64,000 nt of DNA from Stentor roeselii. Its lineage: Eukaryota; Ciliophora; Heterotrichea; Heterotrichida; Stentoridae. The DNA is taken from NCBI GenBank assembly GCA_006503475.1, contig RSEH01000103.1, positions 62,001-126,000 on the forward strand. Reading direction: 5' to 3'. Shown in pieces: positions 55,612 through 63,826 of the stretch (within the stretch, counting starts at the first letter, position 1; the number at the start of each line of letters is the position of its first letter). The notes under the pieces were generated by a model. It did not search any database, had not been told where the DNA came from, and was given only the letters and a program-made list of their open reading frames with translations. Position numbers and translations under genes: made by a program.

Positions 55612-56484
55612 ATGATTACGAAAAATAGGATTTGTTGGGGTTTGATTTTTTTGGTTTTGATTGGAATCTTAGCGAGTGGAATTTATTTCTTGAATAAAGC
55701 CTCGAATGACCCTCAAGGTTCTGAAATTTCTAGAATAAGCAGTATTATCACGAAGTGGAACCAGACTTTTATTGAGTTAAAAGAGCTGAATGTTGATTTT
55801 CAAAACAAGACTTTGACTAAAAATCAGACTCAGACCTGGGCTTTGAACGTTGAAGACTTGCCTTATTACAAACCTCTGTTTTTTTCAGGGTCAGTCAAGA
55901 TTTCAGACAAGGTCAATAAAGTGAAGGTTTATAATTCAACTAAAAACAAGGAGTATAATATAACCACTGATGTTACCTTGACTATTATGCATGGGAATAT
56001 TACTCTGAATACCCAATTGATTAAAGACGTTATTTTACAATCTCGGATCAAGTCTACTATGAATGCGAAAGTTTGTGGTAATGAGCAGATGGGGTTTTGG
56101 GATGGGGTTACTTGTTATCATGACTACCAAACCACTCACTTTTGCTTTGTTATTGATTCAAATTACTCTTTGACCAGTCAGTTCGAATTAGGCTGTGACG
56201 CTGTCAACTATTACCAACAACAAAAAATCAAATACCGAAATGCAAAAGTCTATGAAAATTTAACAATATCCCCTTTTATCGAGGTTAGAAGTTCAAGTGA
56301 TCCATATGTTTACGCTTCTTATAATGGAATCTCAGAGTTTTCACCAAGTTCATCAGAGTATAAAATAATAGGAATTACTTTAGTTGTGATTTCATCTGTT
56401 TTAATTGTGGCTTCAGGGTTCATGACGATTTGCACAGGTCGTAAGAGAAAGTACTTGAACATGCACGATCATAATAAGATTTAA
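55612..56484 (+). CDS. two-TM ectodomain protein, unknown family
   Basis: The 290-residue protein has TM helices at about residues 8-26 (CWGLIFLVLIGILASGIYF) and 253-273 (IIGITLVVISSVLIVASGF), with a basic tail RKRKYLNMHDHNKI after the second. The loop between is about 225 residues, strand-rich, with several Asn-X-Ser/Thr sites (NQT, NKT, NIT) and four or more cysteines, so it should lie in the lumen or outside the cell. The layout recalls CDC50/TMEM231-like proteins, but I see no shared motif with either. Followed by the next gene on the same strand after 42 nt. Confidence 0.7.
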   Translation: MITKNRICWGLIFLVLIGILASGIYFLNKASNDPQGSEISRISSIITKWNQTFIELKELNVDFQNKTLTKNQTQTWALNVEDLPYYKPLFFSGSVKISDKVNKVKVYNSTKNKEYNITTDVTLTIMHGNITLNTQLIKDVILQSRIKSTMNAKVCGNEQMGFWDGVTCYHDYQTTHFCFVIDSNYSLTSQFELGCDAVNYYQQQKIKYRNAKVYENLTISPFIEVRSSSDPYVYASYNGISEFSPSSSEYKIIGITLVVISSVLIVASGFMTICTGRKRKYLNMHDHNKI

Positions 56485-56526
56485 AATCATTTGAAACCTT
56501 CTTTCATTTCATAAATGATAATAAAA

Positions 56527-57330
56527 ATGGGCTGTTGTCAACACTCAAATGGAATCATAAAGCCAGGTCCAATAAAAAGACCTAGTTTATTATCAGGTCT
56601 CAAAGAAAAACTCTCAGAAATCACTGAAAACCTTCTAAAAGAATACGAAGACCATCTTTTACAACGAGTTACTCCTGATCAACCACGAACTTTAGCAGAA
56701 TTCAGTCAAATCTCAAGTAAAACTATGGAAAAAGTCACTAAAGAATACGATGAAGAAACCAAAGATCTTGCAAAAAACTTGCTTTACATAAGTCAGATCA
56801 AATTTTACAAACATTATCTCTCTAGTAAATGCAAAGCGAAGGAAGGGCTGTTGAGTAACGAAAACAGTTTAAATTCATTTAGGTATATTTTCAAGTTAAT
56901 CGAAACCTTGCTTAATAAAATAGAACAAGGAATAATTGATGATAAACAGTCTGTTGAAGCATTCACAAAACTTGCGAAAGGCGCGTATATGATTAAAGGA
57001 CTTCAAATTTATCACAACCTTCTGGGTGTTAATTCAAATGAGAGGAAAAAGTTGTTGAAAGCTCTTCAGGAGAATGAAAATTCGAGATTAATTGATGATC
57101 GAAATCAACTAGTCGGACTTTATAAAGATTCTCTTATCCCAGGGACCAAAATGATGAAGGAATTCGAGGAAAATGAAGACTTGAAAAGAGAAAATTCGTT
57201 AAAAGCTGATTCTTTTTATAATGAAACTGAACACGAGTTTTTAAACTTAAACGAGCAGAGGATTAGAAGATTGTCAGCAAGTTACTCGAAAAGAAGGATT
57301 AAATATGAGAGTCAAGAAGAGTGTGCTTAA
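56527..57330 (+). CDS. lipid-anchored helical protein (MGCC start), unknown family
   Basis: I choose the ATG at 56527 rather than the one at 56515 because it gives MGCCQHSNG, a strong myristoylation (Gly2) plus double palmitoylation (Cys3, Cys4) signal. The 267-residue product is helical and charged: EKLSEITENLLKEYEDHLLQ, ETKDLAKNLLYISQIKFYKH, FRYIFKLIETLLNKIEQG. It ends in basic RIRRLSASYSKRRIK. No enzyme motif. A peripheral membrane scaffold is a reasonable inference. Its stop lies 16 nt from that of the convergent C2-like gene. Confidence 0.7.
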   Translation: MGCCQHSNGIIKPGPIKRPSLLSGLKEKLSEITENLLKEYEDHLLQRVTPDQPRTLAEFSQISSKTMEKVTKEYDEETKDLAKNLLYISQIKFYKHYLSSKCKAKEGLLSNENSLNSFRYIFKLIETLLNKIEQGIIDDKQSVEAFTKLAKGAYMIKGLQIYHNLLGVNSNERKKLLKALQENENSRLIDDRNQLVGLYKDSLIPGTKMMKEFEENEDLKRENSLKADSFYNETEHEFLNLNEQRIRRLSASYSKRRIKYESQEECA

Positions 57331-57346
57331 GATTTATTTATATTAT

Positions 57347-58375
57347 TCAAAATTTCGCATTTGTTAGCGACTCAATCATTTTTTTACTTTCGAATTCTTT
57401 ACGAAGTAGATTTTCACGACTTAAGACTTCTTTGATGGTCAGTTCATTGACAATGTTTTTATTTTTAAGCTGCCGATTTTCTTTTTCTAGTTCTTTCACC
57501 CTTAATGTAAGGCTGTTTTTTTCTTTCACCAGTTTGCTGATGTGTAAAGAGTCTTGCATTATTTTATTGGTGAGGGTAACAAAAGAATCATTTTGCAGAG
57601 GTTTTTTGCAGTTTAACAGTGAATCTCTTTGTTTTTCAAGGTCTTTGATTACAGAAAATAAAGCCTGAATGCATTCATTTTGTGTAGTCTCATTCCAGTT
57701 CTCAATAATTTTCACATCACTTGTATTAACCTCAGATTTTCCAGTCCTCCCTCCATTCTCACTAAAATTCCAACTTTCATTCTCCATCCTTTTCTCACTC
57801 CTCAATTTTCCTTCACTCCCCTCAAAATTTTCCCTTTCTTTTTTCGTACTTTTTTGATTCAATTCTCTGAAATCTTTGATTTCCTTTCCTAAAAATTCTT
57901 TATTTTCTCCAAAAGGATCAATTTTTGATTCAGCTTTTCTGGTATATTCAAGTTCAGGTCGATTAGCATAGAAACTTTTATCTAAAGAGTCATCTTTGAG
58001 TTTAAAGCTTTCAAGTGACTCTTCAAAGCAGATTGTTTCACATTTAGAACTTAGCATTGAAGTCTCTAAACTTGAGGCAGTTTGAATAAGAAGAACTCTC
58101 GGGGGGTCGATGTCGCTTGGGATGTGATCAATGAAGACAGCAGGGGTGTAGATCGGAACATAAGAATAAGCCACTTGCGCCAACAACTCACTTGAAAAAA
58201 AGACTCCGCCAAGGTCAGTCCTTCCTTTGAAGAACTCAAGATGAACTATTCCATGCTTTGAGATACTAAACTGATAGTTTTTTACCTGAACTTCTTCATT
58301 ATCAATGAAAACTTTGCAGATAGTCCCAGGGTCCAGTCCTTCTATTTTGAGTATTTGAAGTTCGATTGAGATCAT
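57347..58375 (-). CDS. C2-like domain plus coiled-coil protein
   Basis: The 342-residue protein starts with a strand-rich region of about 100 residues (MISIELQILKIEGLDPGTIC KVFIDNEEVQ; HGIVHLEFFKGRTDLGGVFF) that looks like a C2 domain without the calcium-binding aspartates. A disordered acidic middle (about 105-215) and a coiled coil (about 225-335; SVIKDLEKQRDSLLNC, VKELEKENRQLKNKN) follow. C2 plus coiled coil is common among ciliate cortical and transition-zone proteins, but I cannot name a family. The sense-strand 5' flank is AT-rich (CAAATTTAAA before ATG). Confidence 0.6.
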   Translation of the reverse strand: MISIELQILKIEGLDPGTICKVFIDNEEVQVKNYQFSISKHGIVHLEFFKGRTDLGGVFFSSELLAQVAYSYVPIYTPAVFIDHIPSDIDPPRVLLIQTASSLETSMLSSKCETICFEESLESFKLKDDSLDKSFYANRPELEYTRKAESKIDPFGENKEFLGKEIKDFRELNQKSTKKERENFEGSEGKLRSEKRMENESWNFSENGGRTGKSEVNTSDVKIIENWNETTQNECIQALFSVIKDLEKQRDSLLNCKKPLQNDSFVTLTNKIMQDSLHISKLVKEKNSLTLRVKELEKENRQLKNKNIVNELTIKEVLSRENLLRKEFESKKMIESLTNAKF

Positions 58376-58449
58376 TTTTAAATTTGATAAATATGAATGA
58401 TTAACTCGAAAGATGAAGAATTTTATTCAAACTTTTTATTATATCTAGC

Positions 58450-59043
58450 TTAATGAGGTCTCTCGTAATTCACCTTCGATTCCTCAACACGGTTCTGAAC
58501 AGGTAATCCCGAAGCAGGACTTAAAAGTCCTTCAGACACTTGAATACTATGCTCAGAAGCGATTTGTCCTAACAAATTATCCACTTGTTCTCTTGGAGCC
58601 GAGTTAGAAGTAGTCTGGTTCAAAGACTCATTCACAAAACCAGTCGCGACGTCCAAGTCTTCGAAGCATCTTTCAAAGTCAGTCATTGTTTGGGCGATGT
58701 TTTCAATTTTCATGTTCTTCAGGGCTCGGTTCATCTGTGGAATGACCCTTGAGAAGTTTTTCGTCATTGACTCAGTCCTTTGCGCTGATTGGATGCGTGA
58801 AGCCACTGCGTCCATCTTTGATGAAAGTTTCAAGTAATTCAAAGACTCGTTTTTTTTTCTGATTGCGTTTTCAGCGTGGATTCGCGCAGCGTCAATCATT
58901 CCTTTTGCCAGGTAATTTTTCGCTTTTTCCTTTTCGAGACGCTCTTCTTTTTCACATCGGGTTGACTCTTTAGCGAGTTGTTTCGATGAAAGTCGCATTT
59001 CGAATATTGTGTCTTGAAGCTGTTGACTGTTCTTTGCACCCAT
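58450..59043 (-). CDS. CHMP1: ESCRT-III subunit CHMP1
   Basis: Starting at ATG 59041-59043 (an upstream TTG would add four residues), the protein has 197 residues. It matches CHMP1 throughout: LSSKQLAKESTRCEKEERLE, GMIDAARIHAENAIRKKNES (CHMP1 has NMEVARIHAENAIRQKN), LSSKMDAVASRIQSAQRTES, MTDFERCFEDLDVATGF and REQVDNLLGQIASEHSIQ. CHMP1 recruits Vps4 and spastin and works in membrane scission, late endosomes and cytokinesis. The final MIM1 helix, which in CHMP1 reads like DELSQRLARLR, is poor here: the end is LPVQNRVEESKVNYERPH. The ATG is 17 nt from that of the divergent pseudokinesin. Confidence 0.9.
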   Translation of the reverse strand: MGAKNSQQLQDTIFEMRLSSKQLAKESTRCEKEERLEKEKAKNYLAKGMIDAARIHAENAIRKKNESLNYLKLSSKMDAVASRIQSAQRTESMTKNFSRVIPQMNRALKNMKIENIAQTMTDFERCFEDLDVATGFVNESLNQTTSNSAPREQVDNLLGQIASEHSIQVSEGLLSPASGLPVQNRVEESKVNYERPH

Positions 59044-59060
59044 TATTATATTCAACAGAT
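59044..59060. promoter_or_regulatory. 17-bp head-to-head spacer (CHMP1 / pseudokinesin)
   Basis: The two start codons are separated by TATTATATTCAACAGAT on the plus strand (17 nt). It holds an AT-rich TATTATAT element and nothing else. Each gene's promoter and 5' leader must overlap the other's coding region, or leaders are almost absent. Confidence 0.55.
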
Positions 59061-60530
59061 ATGAAAAGTCGCCTGACTGGAAATCATCGAATTGGGTTGA
59101 AAAGTCTTTTGGGTGTTGTTGAGAAGAGGGTGGAAGAGTTGATTGACACTCAAGAAAAGGTCTTGGAATCGATTCATGTGAAAAATAAAAAAGTCTTGAT
59201 GGATATTGACTGTCTTAAGGGAATTATTTTGAGAAATGATGATGAGGCTTTGAAGAGGAATAGGAAAAGAGAAAAGGAAAATCAGGATTTAATTGAATTT
59301 CAGAAAATTGTTGATGATTTTGAAGGTTTTTCACAGGTTAGGAAAGTTTTTGATCAGTTGGCGTTAGCTGGAATTTTTGATGCTTTTGGAGTCGTTAAAG
59401 AAATCTGGAAATTTTTGATGTTGAGTTGTGAGTTGGAGAGAGAGCTTCAAATGAGTAGGTTAAAATACTTGAGGGTTAGAAGGGAAATGAATGAAATGAT
59501 GATAATTCTTGAAGGGCTTAAGTTTGACTTGGAGGGTTTAAGGGAAAATGGAGAGATTTTAGAGGATGTTTTAGTTGCTTATGAGGAGTATTTAGGGAAG
59601 TGTTCCAGCGAAAAAACTGAAATTTTCAAGAAGATGATGAAGAAAGAAATAGAATCTAGAATGACGAAGGAGAGACTTCAAGTGCTTTGCTGTTTAAAAA
59701 ACTTAGATGAGTCATCTGACCAATTAAATTTAGAAATGAATGAAAAGCAAATCATTTTAAAAAAACATGAAAAAGAATCAGTTTTTTCATTCTCAAGAGT
59801 TTTTACCAGCCAGTCACAGCTGATTGATCAAATAATCCCTTTAATTCCTTCAGTGTTCTCAGGCAACAAGGTAACATTACTGAACTTCTATCATAAAACC
59901 CCATCAAAAAACTCAAAAATCATTTCTTCTGATTTTTTTTCCCAAATAATTTCTTCACTCTTCAACATTTTCTCAAAATCTTCAATTCTAGAAAACAATT
60001 CATTGAAAACAACGATAAAATCAACTTTCCTTCAAATAAAACAAAACATTTTTATCGACCTTCAAAATGACTCAATAATTGAATCTTCATCATCTTTGAG
60101 TCAACTCGAGTTATCCAAAGACGATTTTCATGAAACCCTTTCAAAGGTGTTTGAAAAAGCAGAAAAAGATTTTAATGACTCTCATTTGATTTTTTCAGCT
60201 TTTTTGAATGTAAAAGATGAAAAATTTGAAAAATCTGGAGTCATTAGTTTTGTTAAGCTTGTTGAATTCGACATGGTTCATCCTTATTCAGATAATCAGG
60301 ACTGGCTTGGAAGAGATCTTAATTGTCTCACTTCTGTGATACAAGAAGTTTCAAGAAAATGTGGAAGTTTCAGTTTTAAATCGTCGAAGTTGACAGAAGC
60401 CTTTGAAGGGAAGATTGAACTACTCTCTGATGTTTTGTTTGTAGTTAATCTGGACTTGAGTGATGATCCTCAGCAGGCTATGAAGACTTTAAATTTCGCT
60501 CAAAAGCTAAAAATGAGTATTCTTGAGTAA
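59061..60530 (+). CDS. kinesin-14-like protein with nucleotide-free (pseudo-motor) domain
   Basis: From ATG 59061 the product has 489 residues: a coiled-coil first half (about 15-235) and a C-terminal kinesin motor fold, as in kinesin-14. Landmarks are VFSFSRVF (241-248; motor FSFDRVF), GNKVTLLNFYHKTPSKN (268-284), SHLIFSAFL (374-382; SSRSH-type helix), FVKLVEFD (397-404), LGRDLNCLTSVIQEV (416-430; SLSALGDVI) and SSKLTEAFEG...LLSDVLFVVNLDLSDDPQQA (441-472) and TLNFAQKL (476-483). The P-loop GQTGSGKT is gone, switch I is reduced to DSH, and switch II DLAGSE is KLVEFD. ATP hydrolysis is not expected. Yeast Vik1 and Cik1 have such nucleotide-free motor homology domains and pair with Kar3. Confidence 0.78.
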   Translation: MKSRLTGNHRIGLKSLLGVVEKRVEELIDTQEKVLESIHVKNKKVLMDIDCLKGIILRNDDEALKRNRKREKENQDLIEFQKIVDDFEGFSQVRKVFDQLALAGIFDAFGVVKEIWKFLMLSCELERELQMSRLKYLRVRREMNEMMIILEGLKFDLEGLRENGEILEDVLVAYEEYLGKCSSEKTEIFKKMMKKEIESRMTKERLQVLCCLKNLDESSDQLNLEMNEKQIILKKHEKESVFSFSRVFTSQSQLIDQIIPLIPSVFSGNKVTLLNFYHKTPSKNSKIISSDFFSQIISSLFNIFSKSSILENNSLKTTIKSTFLQIKQNIFIDLQNDSIIESSSSLSQLELSKDDFHETLSKVFEKAEKDFNDSHLIFSAFLNVKDEKFEKSGVISFVKLVEFDMVHPYSDNQDWLGRDLNCLTSVIQEVSRKCGSFSFKSSKLTEAFEGKIELLSDVLFVVNLDLSDDPQQAMKTLNFAQKLKMSILE

Positions 60531-60854
60531 TTTGAATGAAAAAATTAGATTTACTTAGTTATTAACCTTGAAAGTCTATTGAGTAGAGATTTTTATATCA
60601 CCTTTAATCACTTCATAATGAAAGACTCTTAGTTTATAGATGCTTTAAACTGGAATGATTACTGTAAGTTGAAGTAGATGTGAAAGAGTTGAATCTTTTA
60701 TCAATGATTTTTCGATTCTGTAGCTTAAGGAGAAAACAAATACTACCTTAAACTGGCTTCTATGGAAGTAAACTACTTAAAAGTTGATATGAATGAAAAA
60801 ACTTTGAGGTTAAGATAAACTTGCATTCAAAGAGACTAGATTAATTAATTTAGT
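60531..60854. other. 324-bp intergenic region
   Basis: Between the convergent stops of the pseudokinesin and the small spliced gene. AT-rich with scattered short ORFs, none convincing. Confidence 0.45.
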
Positions 60855-61142
60855 TCAACTTGGAGATGTGAAATTTCGGATAATCTTAAATTCTTTACGT
60901 TCTCTCTTAGGTTTTGTATTGACAAGAGTTATTGAGTTATTTAGAATGTTTCGGACTTTTGATCTGGTTCTTTTCAGATTAAGTGGAATGATTTCCTCTG
61001 AGTTTCCGCTTTGATTGAAAGATACTGGAAGCGTTTTAGGATCGCATTGACTGTTTCTTCGATCTTCTTCTGGAGCTCTGAATGGCTTTTACATAGATGC
61101 TTCATTCTTGCATAGTCTTCTGAAAAATCTCAAGCAATTCAT
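60855..61142 (-). CDS. small basic protein (90 aa), visible only after splicing
   Basis: ATG at 61140-61142; exons 61093-61142 and 60855-61077 join across a 15-nt intron to 90 residues ending in TGA. The start is MNCLRFFRRLCKNEASIAPE across the junction and the end is LKRTRSKVRNILNN, KRERKEFKIIRNFTSPS. The intron fits the consensus of five introns found independently, and the second exon is open for 74 codons with protein-like composition, so I believe it is real. Rich in Arg/Lys; the second half could bind nucleic acid or a partner. No family recognised. It lies between the pseudokinesin and BRCA2. Confidence 0.65.
61078..61092 (-). other. 15-nt intron of the 90-aa gene
   Basis: On the minus strand GTAAAAGCCATTCAG, phase 2. 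Retention creates an in-frame TAA across the 5' junction. A at position 10, CAG end. Confidence 0.75.
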
Positions 61143-61554
61143 AATATTAATGGATCTTTAAAAGTTAAAAAATTATTAACTTAATTTGTTTCAAGAGTCA
61201 ATTTTAATCCTTAGGCATCTCTACCAGAAAACTTAAACTAAAATTACATTCAGTAAGTCATGGAGCTATCTTTTAATCACTTACAGGCTTCTCTTTCTTT
61301 TTCTATAATATTTTAATATTTCAAACATTCCAGTTTCAACTATTTTTTTCAAAGTGTCAGGATTTTAATTAAATAATAAGCGATGGCTGATACTTTTCAA
61401 TTAGAAAGTCAATATAAATGAAAACTTAAAATAAAACCATCCCCAGAATCAAAAATCTTAAAAAAATCTATTTCCTCTGAAATTTCATTCAAATTAAAAC
61501 AAATCCAATTAAATCTTCCAATCATTCCTTCATGCATCACAAAAAGCTATAAAA
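61143..61554. other. 412-bp divergent spacer upstream of BRCA2
   Basis: AT-rich, C/A-rich and G-poor on the plus strand from about 61430, with AGCTATAAAA immediately before the BRCA2 ATG. No gene seen. Confidence 0.5.
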
Positions 61555-63642
61555 ATGTCCTCTCCTCAGCCGCGTCATCTGAATCCAAGACTTGAGCCAA
61601 CAACTTCAAAGCCAAATTTCGAGTTGACAACAGGAAATTTCACAGTTTTAACTCTTTCAAAAGAAGCCCTTGAAAGAGCTAGGAAAATGTTTGATTCTCC
61701 TTCAGTCTCGCAACAGATCAAAAGTTCTGACGTTTCTCCAGAAAATTGTATGGAATCTAGTCCAGAGTCGATATCAAAGAACTCGATTCAGTCTGGAGCT
61801 TCAAATCATTCGAAGTCTGGAAATCATTCAAACCCGTCAACGATTTCGAAAAATTCACAGATATCTGAGAATCAGAAACTTTTTGAGAGTCCCAGTCAAA
61901 CCACAGTCCAAACAAAAGAAGACAAAGAAAAGCCCACAGAAGAGTTAGACCGAAGAGGCAACAAGATGATCGGAGTAAAAGCAGGGCTGATCCGTCAAAC
62001 CAGAGGCGAGCTTTCCTACGGAAGCAGCATCCAACCCAAGTTCGTAAGCACCGTAAACAGTGCAAAACTCGCAATGAACAGCCTGATAAAGCGCCGTCCA
62101 GAGTCGCCTTCTAAATCTTCAGCTTCAATAAAACCTGAGCCAAAACTTCTTCCAAAATCTCAAAAAGGTTTCCCAAATCTTCTCGAAATAAACCAAAATA
62201 AAAACCCAAAAGGCTTCTGTTCATCTTTAGGACTACTCGTAAAAGCTGAAAATGCTGAAAATTTCATCTTCAAGTGCAAATGTCTCAGCAACACCTGCAG
62301 TTGCTCAGAGAAAGGACTGAGTTGGGAAGATTTTTACGATTTTCTCGTAGAAGGTGGAAAAAAGGTCTCGAAAGAATGGGTTAGAAGTCATTATCGCATG
62401 ATTGTTTGGAAATATGCGAGTTATGAAAGAAAACTAGAAGCTTGTGAAGGGATTTTTACTGTAAGGAAAGTTTTAGAAGGACTTGAAAAGCGTTTTGAAG
62501 TAGAAGTGATTCAAGGGAAAAGAAGTGTTTTAAGAAGAATTGTTGAAAAAGATGAGGTGCCTTATAAGAGAATGGTACTTTGCATTGCGGTGATTAAGAA
62601 CCTCGGGAATTTCTTTAATGTTGAATTGACTGACGGTTGGTTCAGCGTTTTTACTGAGGTTCTGCCGGATTCTTTGTTTTTTCCTTTAGTCCAGCGGAAG
62701 GTTTTCTTCCAGGGTTTAAAAATCGAGGTGTTCGGGTGCAGTCTTCATGAAAATAAACTCGTCTTGCCTTACAACTCAGTCAGAAGAGCTGCTTGGTACC
62801 GTCCCCTGGGCGAGGTAGGTTCAGGGATTCCATTTCCAGTGAGCATCTCTTCTACAAAAGAAACAGGAGGGATAGTCTGTCGTCTCACAGCTTACATTTC
62901 TCGTATCTATCCATTGCTTTTCCTTGAAAACAACTCAATAAAAAGTAAATTTTCATCAAATGAAGGAAAACTCTGCTTTTTTGACTGTATCGTCAAAGAT
63001 GGCCTTGTGGACTACTCATCGAAAAAAGTCTCTTCCGCGATGGTCACTTTTAAACACAACTCAGTTGAAATCTATGAAAGTCTTAAACTTGGTTCTTTGG
63101 TAAATCTTTACTTTTTAACACCTCAACCTAACCCGAATCACAAGACAAGCAACAGAAGATGCTTTGTTTTTAACCAGAAATCAAAAATTTCTTTTGTGAA
63201 GAAAGAACGAAAAGATATGATTAAGATCAGAAAACTTGTTGATAATAAAACAAAGGTTGTGAAGGAAGTCGATGCTATTGGAATTGTTACTAGTGTGCAA
63301 AGGACTTCTAGTAATGAAGTTTTTGCTTTGAGTCTTGCTGGGGTGAATGGAAATTTGAAGGTTTTAGTTCATAATCCTAGTTTCTTTGGAAGGGTTTTGA
63401 ATATGATTGAGTGCTCTACACTTAATTATACAAAGTATCTTGCCTTTCTTAATGTTTTTGTGGAAAGTAAGAAAGGACCTGTTATTGAAATCAAGACTTC
63501 GAATTATACTGAAATTGTGCATAATAATTTTCCTAGTCATATGATGCATCAGTACACTCAACTGAGAGATCTTAATATGAACACGCTTTTGTCACATCGG
63601 GAAGAATGTGATCATTTTGGATGTGTTTGTGGCTTGGAGTAG
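61555..63642 (+). CDS. BRCA2: BRCA2 homologue, compact form
   Basis: The 695-residue protein has one BRC-like repeat near the N-terminus (F22...G27...S35-KEALERARKMF46), a disordered Ser/Pro-rich linker, then the BRCA2 DNA-binding domain. The helical domain holds WVRSHYRMIVWKYASYE (275-291; human WISNHYRWIVWKLAAME), KVLEGLEKRFEVEV and KRSVLRRIVEKDEVPYKRMV. OB1 holds VELTDGWFSVFTEVLPDSL (human IELTDGWYAVKAQLDPPL) and ARWYRPLGE-like RAAWYRPLGE (411-420), and further OB folds follow. BRCA2 loads RAD51 on ssDNA. Human BRCA2 has eight BRC repeats in over 3400 residues; this is among the small protist forms. An extra Cys cluster CKCLSNTCSC lies at 241-250. The ATG follows AGCTATAAAA. Confidence 0.93.
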   Translation: MSSPQPRHLNPRLEPTTSKPNFELTTGNFTVLTLSKEALERARKMFDSPSVSQQIKSSDVSPENCMESSPESISKNSIQSGASNHSKSGNHSNPSTISKNSQISENQKLFESPSQTTVQTKEDKEKPTEELDRRGNKMIGVKAGLIRQTRGELSYGSSIQPKFVSTVNSAKLAMNSLIKRRPESPSKSSASIKPEPKLLPKSQKGFPNLLEINQNKNPKGFCSSLGLLVKAENAENFIFKCKCLSNTCSCSEKGLSWEDFYDFLVEGGKKVSKEWVRSHYRMIVWKYASYERKLEACEGIFTVRKVLEGLEKRFEVEVIQGKRSVLRRIVEKDEVPYKRMVLCIAVIKNLGNFFNVELTDGWFSVFTEVLPDSLFFPLVQRKVFFQGLKIEVFGCSLHENKLVLPYNSVRRAAWYRPLGEVGSGIPFPVSISSTKETGGIVCRLTAYISRIYPLLFLENNSIKSKFSSNEGKLCFFDCIVKDGLVDYSSKKVSSAMVTFKHNSVEIYESLKLGSLVNLYFLTPQPNPNHKTSNRRCFVFNQKSKISFVKKERKDMIKIRKLVDNKTKVVKEVDAIGIVTSVQRTSSNEVFALSLAGVNGNLKVLVHNPSFFGRVLNMIECSTLNYTKYLAFLNVFVESKKGPVIEIKTSNYTEIVHNNFPSHMMHQYTQLRDLNMNTLLSHREECDHFGCVCGLE

Positions 63643-63826
63643 GACTTGGTTACGGATAATGATTAAAAATAGATTGTTTATAAAAATAGCATTTTTCTTA
63701 TTTACTTCAATTCTTTCTAGGTGCTTTTAAAATAAATAAACCTAGAAATCATCAACCCCTTTAACATTCAAAATTATCTTCCACTTAAAAAAACTCTAAA
63801 AGCCTGAAATCAGTCTTTTTTAAGCC

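Noticed and set aside
58455-58485. GTTGAGGAATCGAAG as an intron at the CHMP1 end
   Set aside because: Starts GTT and ends AAG, unlike the others, and removing it does not create a MIM1 helix.
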